Positions 62,718 to 64,000 of a DNA stretch of 64,000 bases are shown here, one piece after another. The notes under the pieces were generated by a model. It made no database searches and was not told the origin of the DNA. It saw only the letters and a program-made list of their open reading frames with translations. The DNA lies in NCBI GenBank assembly GCA_903813345.2, contig CAIIXF020000009.1:23835759-23899758 (forward strand), in the 5' to 3' direction. The DNA is from Owenia fusiformis (Eukaryota > Annelida > Polychaeta > Sabellida > Oweniidae). A program made the position numbers and the translations under genes. Each line of letters begins with the position of its first letter. Position 1 is the first letter of the stretch.

Positions 62718-64000
62718 GTAAGGCCCTTATTACATGAAATGTTTTCTGATGCCTGTCTGGGCATCCTTATAATATTACTCATTATTACCTTGGTTGTTCT
62801 TGTTAAAGGTAGAATCTGATCTGTAGGGGGTGACAAAATTACAAGCAACATGTATAACTGACCTACCAATCTATTCCTTACAATATCAAATACAATATCT
62901 CCCAAAAGATTCACAATGTGTTATAAATTGGTGAAGTTATTAATGATTCAAAGTACAAAAATGAGTGAAAAATATTTAAATTCTCCCAAATAATAAGAAT
63001 GGTAACCATTCTTAAAGAAAAATAATACATTAATGTAAAAATCTTTAGTTTACCTGGAATAAAGTATGCACTTTTGTGATTTTTAGAAAATAGACATGGC
63101 AAGGAATGACATGAGCCAAAAATATTCTAAAATTGAGACAATTTTTTGTTTAGCCTGCTTGCTATATATCTGATTCTCTCTTTAATGATCTTCTTTCAGT
63201 CAGACATATTTGCAATACTTTCAAAGCTAAGTAGAGGTCTGGTCATCAGGTCATTTTTCAAATAAAAAGAAATCTGCTTTTAACAGCCTTAAAAAGCATC
63301 AAAATGCCTCCCCCCTCCCCTCCATTATAAAAATCTACTACAAACCTAATCATCACTACAATTACAAATATTTAAAACAGCCAAACAACAATATATTCCC
63401 AACGAATCTCCTGACAATGTTAAAAGCTCTTTTGAATTTATATAACGATACACATGTAGTATTTTTAACGACAACCAGCTAAATAAAATTCAGTCTGACA
63501 GTAAATTCTATATCGAGGAGATTTTTAGTATACTTATTTATTTTTAATATAATTATTTTTACCTCACAGTCATGTTTCTCATCTTGTTATTGGTTGAATC
63601 ATGGGCTTTCAATGGTTGAATACATCACATGACATAAATTATCATGTTACACAATGCACGATGAGGCGTGAACAGACTGACAGGAGTAAATAATAATTTC
63701 TTAGCTGAACTAGATGTACAACTACAAAGTTACATAATATTCTGCAGGCATACTTTTTTGAACAACCCTTTTCATTTTTATCAACCAGGAAGCGTACTTC
63801 TCTCGTTAATCATCTCCTTATCATAAACCATAATGACTTTTTCAAGTTTTCAAAAAATATTTCGCCCACAGGAAATCCTATATCCACTAGTCCCAGACCT
63901 TAATCCTGGTAGACATTCTGACTAACATGTCAACGACTCAAATAAACTCTGTTTCAACTTCACAGTAACTAATCTAAAGTTTATTTTACTTTCCTTATCT
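62718..64000. other. Start of the following intron; no other feature seen
   Basis: AT-rich sequence. No in-frame VWC-like exon was recognised before the window ends. Confidence 0.5.

Overview
This window is nuclear DNA from an intron-rich, AT-rich animal genome. It most resembles a marine invertebrate such as a lophotrochozoan or a non-vertebrate deuterostome, but the sequence alone does not settle the phylum. The evidence for an animal is spliced genes with GT-AG introns, a CARHSP1/CSDC2-type cold-shock protein, a phosphomannomutase, a GH18 chitinase with a C-terminal chitin-binding domain and a VWC-domain secreted protein. There is no bacterial operon structure, rRNA or CRISPR. Exons were joined by hand using splice consensus, reading-frame phase and family similarity recalled from knowledge. 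No search was run.

Layout. 1-15 kb is gene-poor. It holds a decayed mariner-like transposase, several inverted-repeat (MITE-like) elements, two long minisatellites and a tRNA-derived SINE. 15.06-18.23 kb (+) is a three-exon cold-shock-domain gene. 18.2-22.2 kb is the convergent intergenic space. 22.2-26.36 kb (-) is a complete eight-exon phosphomannomutase (PMM1/PMM2 family, 249 aa). About 290 bp away, in divergent orientation, a short first exon at 26.65 kb (+) can be joined in phase to two exons at 47.7-49.2 kb. The product is a 302-aa double-hotdog thioesterase-like protein whose ~21-kb first intron is packed with repeats.

51.17-58.34 kb (+) is a chitinase with ten coding exons plus a likely noncoding first exon behind a TATA box. 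The product is 520 aa: signal peptide, GH18 domain with an intact DxxDxDxE motif, Thr-rich linker and CBM14-like domain. 59.9-60.95 kb is a ~138-bp tandem array. 62.2-62.7 kb (+) is the first coding exon of a secreted protein with two VWC domains, and that gene runs off the right edge.

The genes are metabolically unrelated housekeeping and secreted functions, and nothing suggests they act together as a system. The unusual content is in the repeats: TIR elements that have grown internal minisatellites, nested foldback elements, inverted copies ~17 kb apart inside one intron, and a dispersed family (ACAGTAAAACCTGTCT... with GTGAACAC) found as single copies, as a 350-bp palindrome and as a tandem array. 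I found no convincing new defence, biosynthetic or RNA-guided system.
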